From Bacteroidales bacterium (GTDB lineage: Bacteria; Bacteroidota; Bacteroidia; Bacteroidales; F082), in NCBI GenBank assembly GCA_023229135.1, contig JALNZT010000008.1:1-64000 (forward strand): 64,000 nt of DNA, given 5' to 3'. The position numbers were made by a program, and so were the translations under genes. How positions within the stretch are numbered: position 1 is the stretch's first letter; each line of letters starts with the position of its first letter. Below, piece after piece: positions 62,802-64,000 of the stretch. Under the pieces are notes generated by a model, which was given only the letters and a program-made list of their open reading frames with translations, was not told the origin of the DNA and did not search any database.

Positions 62802-64000
62802 ATGAATAGTCGTTTTAACCGTTTTCTTATGAAATCATTTTCTTTTACCATCACGCTCTTATTGCTATTAAGCAGCGCTGGAATAAGTCATGCCCAAATA
62901 GCTCCTAACGAAAAAATCCAAATAGACCTTACCGATATTTCCGGCCTCAGCGCGCGAGTTCAATTTTATGATTTTCTGCGTCAGACTTCTCCTGACTTAA
63001 AAGAACCTCAGTCTGGAATTATTGAAATTGAAGCTGAAGCTACTCAAGCTGATGCACTCCGAACGGGTTATTTCAAGGCACTTGATTCTATTCAGGAGTT
63101 GGAAAAGACGAGAGACAAATTCACCTCTTCTGATATCATGCTCAACCTGAGTGATATTTATGGTGAAAACCTCTTAAACAGGGTGATGGGCAGAGATGAT
63201 GTAAGTGATTCCTGTCATAAGTCCTTTCCGTTTTGCACCTCCAATGTTTATACTTTTCCGGCAGGTGTGAACTCAGGCACCGGTCAGGCGGGTCCTAATT
63301 ATGGCTGTTTGAATTCAACGCCTAACCCAGCCTGGTATCACATGAAAATACTCACTCCTGGTCAAATCACTATTAAGATGGAGAGTACTCCCTTAAGAGA
63401 TATTGATTATATTGTTTGGGGGCCTTTTACAGATCCTGTATTTCCATGTAGTGGCCAGCTAACTGGTAGTAAAATAGTTTCTTGCAGTTATTCTCCAAAC
63501 CCAATTGAGTATGCTAGCGTACCAAATGGTCAAACAGGTGAATATTATATCCTTCTTATTACAAACTATTCCAATAACTCTTGCGAAATCACTTTCTCCA
63601 AAACCGGTGGAACAGGCGAGACAGACTGCACCATCCTGCCCCCACCAATTTCGAGCAATAGCCCGGTTTGCTATGGCGACGACCTCTTTTTAACCGCAGA
63701 AACCTATCCTGGTGCTACTTACAGCTGGACTGGCCCTAACGGATTCACCAGCAATCTGCAAAATCCTGTCATACTAAATCCGGGATTGGCAAATAGCGGC
63801 ACGTACAGCCTGGAAATCACGGTGGATAATATCACCAGCGATCCAATAAACATGGAAGTTGTAATAGCACCGCTTTCCAATCCCGACTTCACTTTTGAAG
63901 AAGTGTGCTACGGCAATCCAAATCAATTTACGAGTACAAGCACAGTTAATCCTGATGGATCTGTTATCAGTGCCTATAACTGGAACTTTGGTGATGGCAA
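62802..64000 (+). CDS. Paralogue of the PKD surface protein, cut off at right edge
   Basis: From the ATG at 62802 (MNSRFNRFLMKSFSFTITL, signal peptide ending SHAQ) the frame is open for 399 codons to the window end. It repeats the N-terminal plan of the preceding protein: FCTSNVYTFPAGVNSGTGQ, GPNYGCLNSTPNPAWYHMKI, PPPISSNSPVCYGDDLFL, SWTGPNGFTSNLQNPVI and the start of a PKD domain (NWNFGDGK). The two genes are a tandem duplication. The repeats and sorting domain expected further on lie outside the window. The 62533-62801 gap has no convincing gene. Confidence 0.88.
   Translation, partial: MNSRFNRFLMKSFSFTITLLLLLSSAGISHAQIAPNEKIQIDLTDISGLSARVQFYDFLRQTSPDLKEPQSGIIEIEAEATQADALRTGYFKALDSIQELEKTRDKFTSSDIMLNLSDIYGENLLNRVMGRDDVSDSCHKSFPFCTSNVYTFPAGVNSGTGQAGPNYGCLNSTPNPAWYHMKILTPGQITIKMESTPLRDIDYIVWGPFTDPVFPCSGQLTGSKIVSCSYSPNPIEYASVPNGQTGEYYILLITNYSNNSCEITFSKTGGTGETDCTILPPPISSNSPVCYGDDLFLTAETYPGATYSWTGPNGFTSNLQNPVILNPGLANSGTYSLEITVDNITSDPINMEVVIAPLSNPDFTFEEVCYGNPNQFTSTSTVNPDGSVISAYNWNFGDG

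Noticed and set aside
63505..63693. Plus-strand 62-codon frame near the right edge
   Set aside because: It lies in a different frame inside the long open PKD paralogue starting at 62802.

Overview
The window reads as chromosome of a member of the Bacteroidota. The evidence is several type IX secretion (Por) C-terminal sorting domains, a SusC/SusD pair under a LacI-type regulator, lipoprotein signals, a membrane-anchored MutS-like ATPase, and promoters of the TTG-N19-TAnnTTTG type instead of the E. coli pattern. I cannot name genus or species. No rRNA, tRNA or CRISPR array was seen.

Layout. (1) 1-22.5 kb is mostly housekeeping: a cut-off recombinase at the left edge, MutS-like ATPase, AspT-family transporter, a secreted T9SS protein followed by three 79-bp hairpin repeats, a voltage-gated-type K+ channel with a C-terminal zinc ribbon, ParE, NAD(P)HX repair enzyme, dihaem peroxidase, HU, Fmt, a TPR membrane protein, an S9 peptidase, TrmH, an overlapping murD-murL pair (probably the alternative D-glutamate route to peptidoglycan) and YqgE. 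(2) 22.5-39.2 kb is a loose, AT-rich accessory region. Intact genes: a CPH-type copper ATPase bracketed by inverted-repeat elements, catalase, a PNPOx-like protein, MscS channel, urea transporter, UPF0158 protein, RlmF, an aminotransferase and two outer-membrane proteins. Wrecks: a TIR-domain gene, a hipA kinase gene and a RAYT transposase with an in-frame stop. (3) 39.5-49.0 kb is a compact plus-strand locus: LacI regulator, SusC, SusD, a LamG/T9SS protein and a LamG plus PNGase F-like T9SS protein, ended by a strong terminator. It looks built to bind and process a glycan or glycopeptide. (4) 49-58 kb is on the minus strand: a methyltransferase, a truncated YoeB toxin, and six nearly gapless genes (TlpA-like thioredoxin, GH3-serine hydrolase fusion, CDF metal exporter, unknown membrane protein, rhomboid protease, GH53 lipoprotein). 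(5) 58-64 kb holds two tandem paralogous giant PKD-repeat surface proteins; the second runs off the right edge.

How they fit together: the SusCD/PNGase-F locus and the GH3/GH53 operon supply surface and periplasmic glycan handling; MurD/MurL and the NagZ-like GH3 domain concern cell wall synthesis and turnover; peroxidase, catalase, copper ATPase, CDF exporter, K+ and MscS channels deal with oxidative, metal and osmotic stress. All functions are read from sequence motifs and remembered family features; no database search was run.
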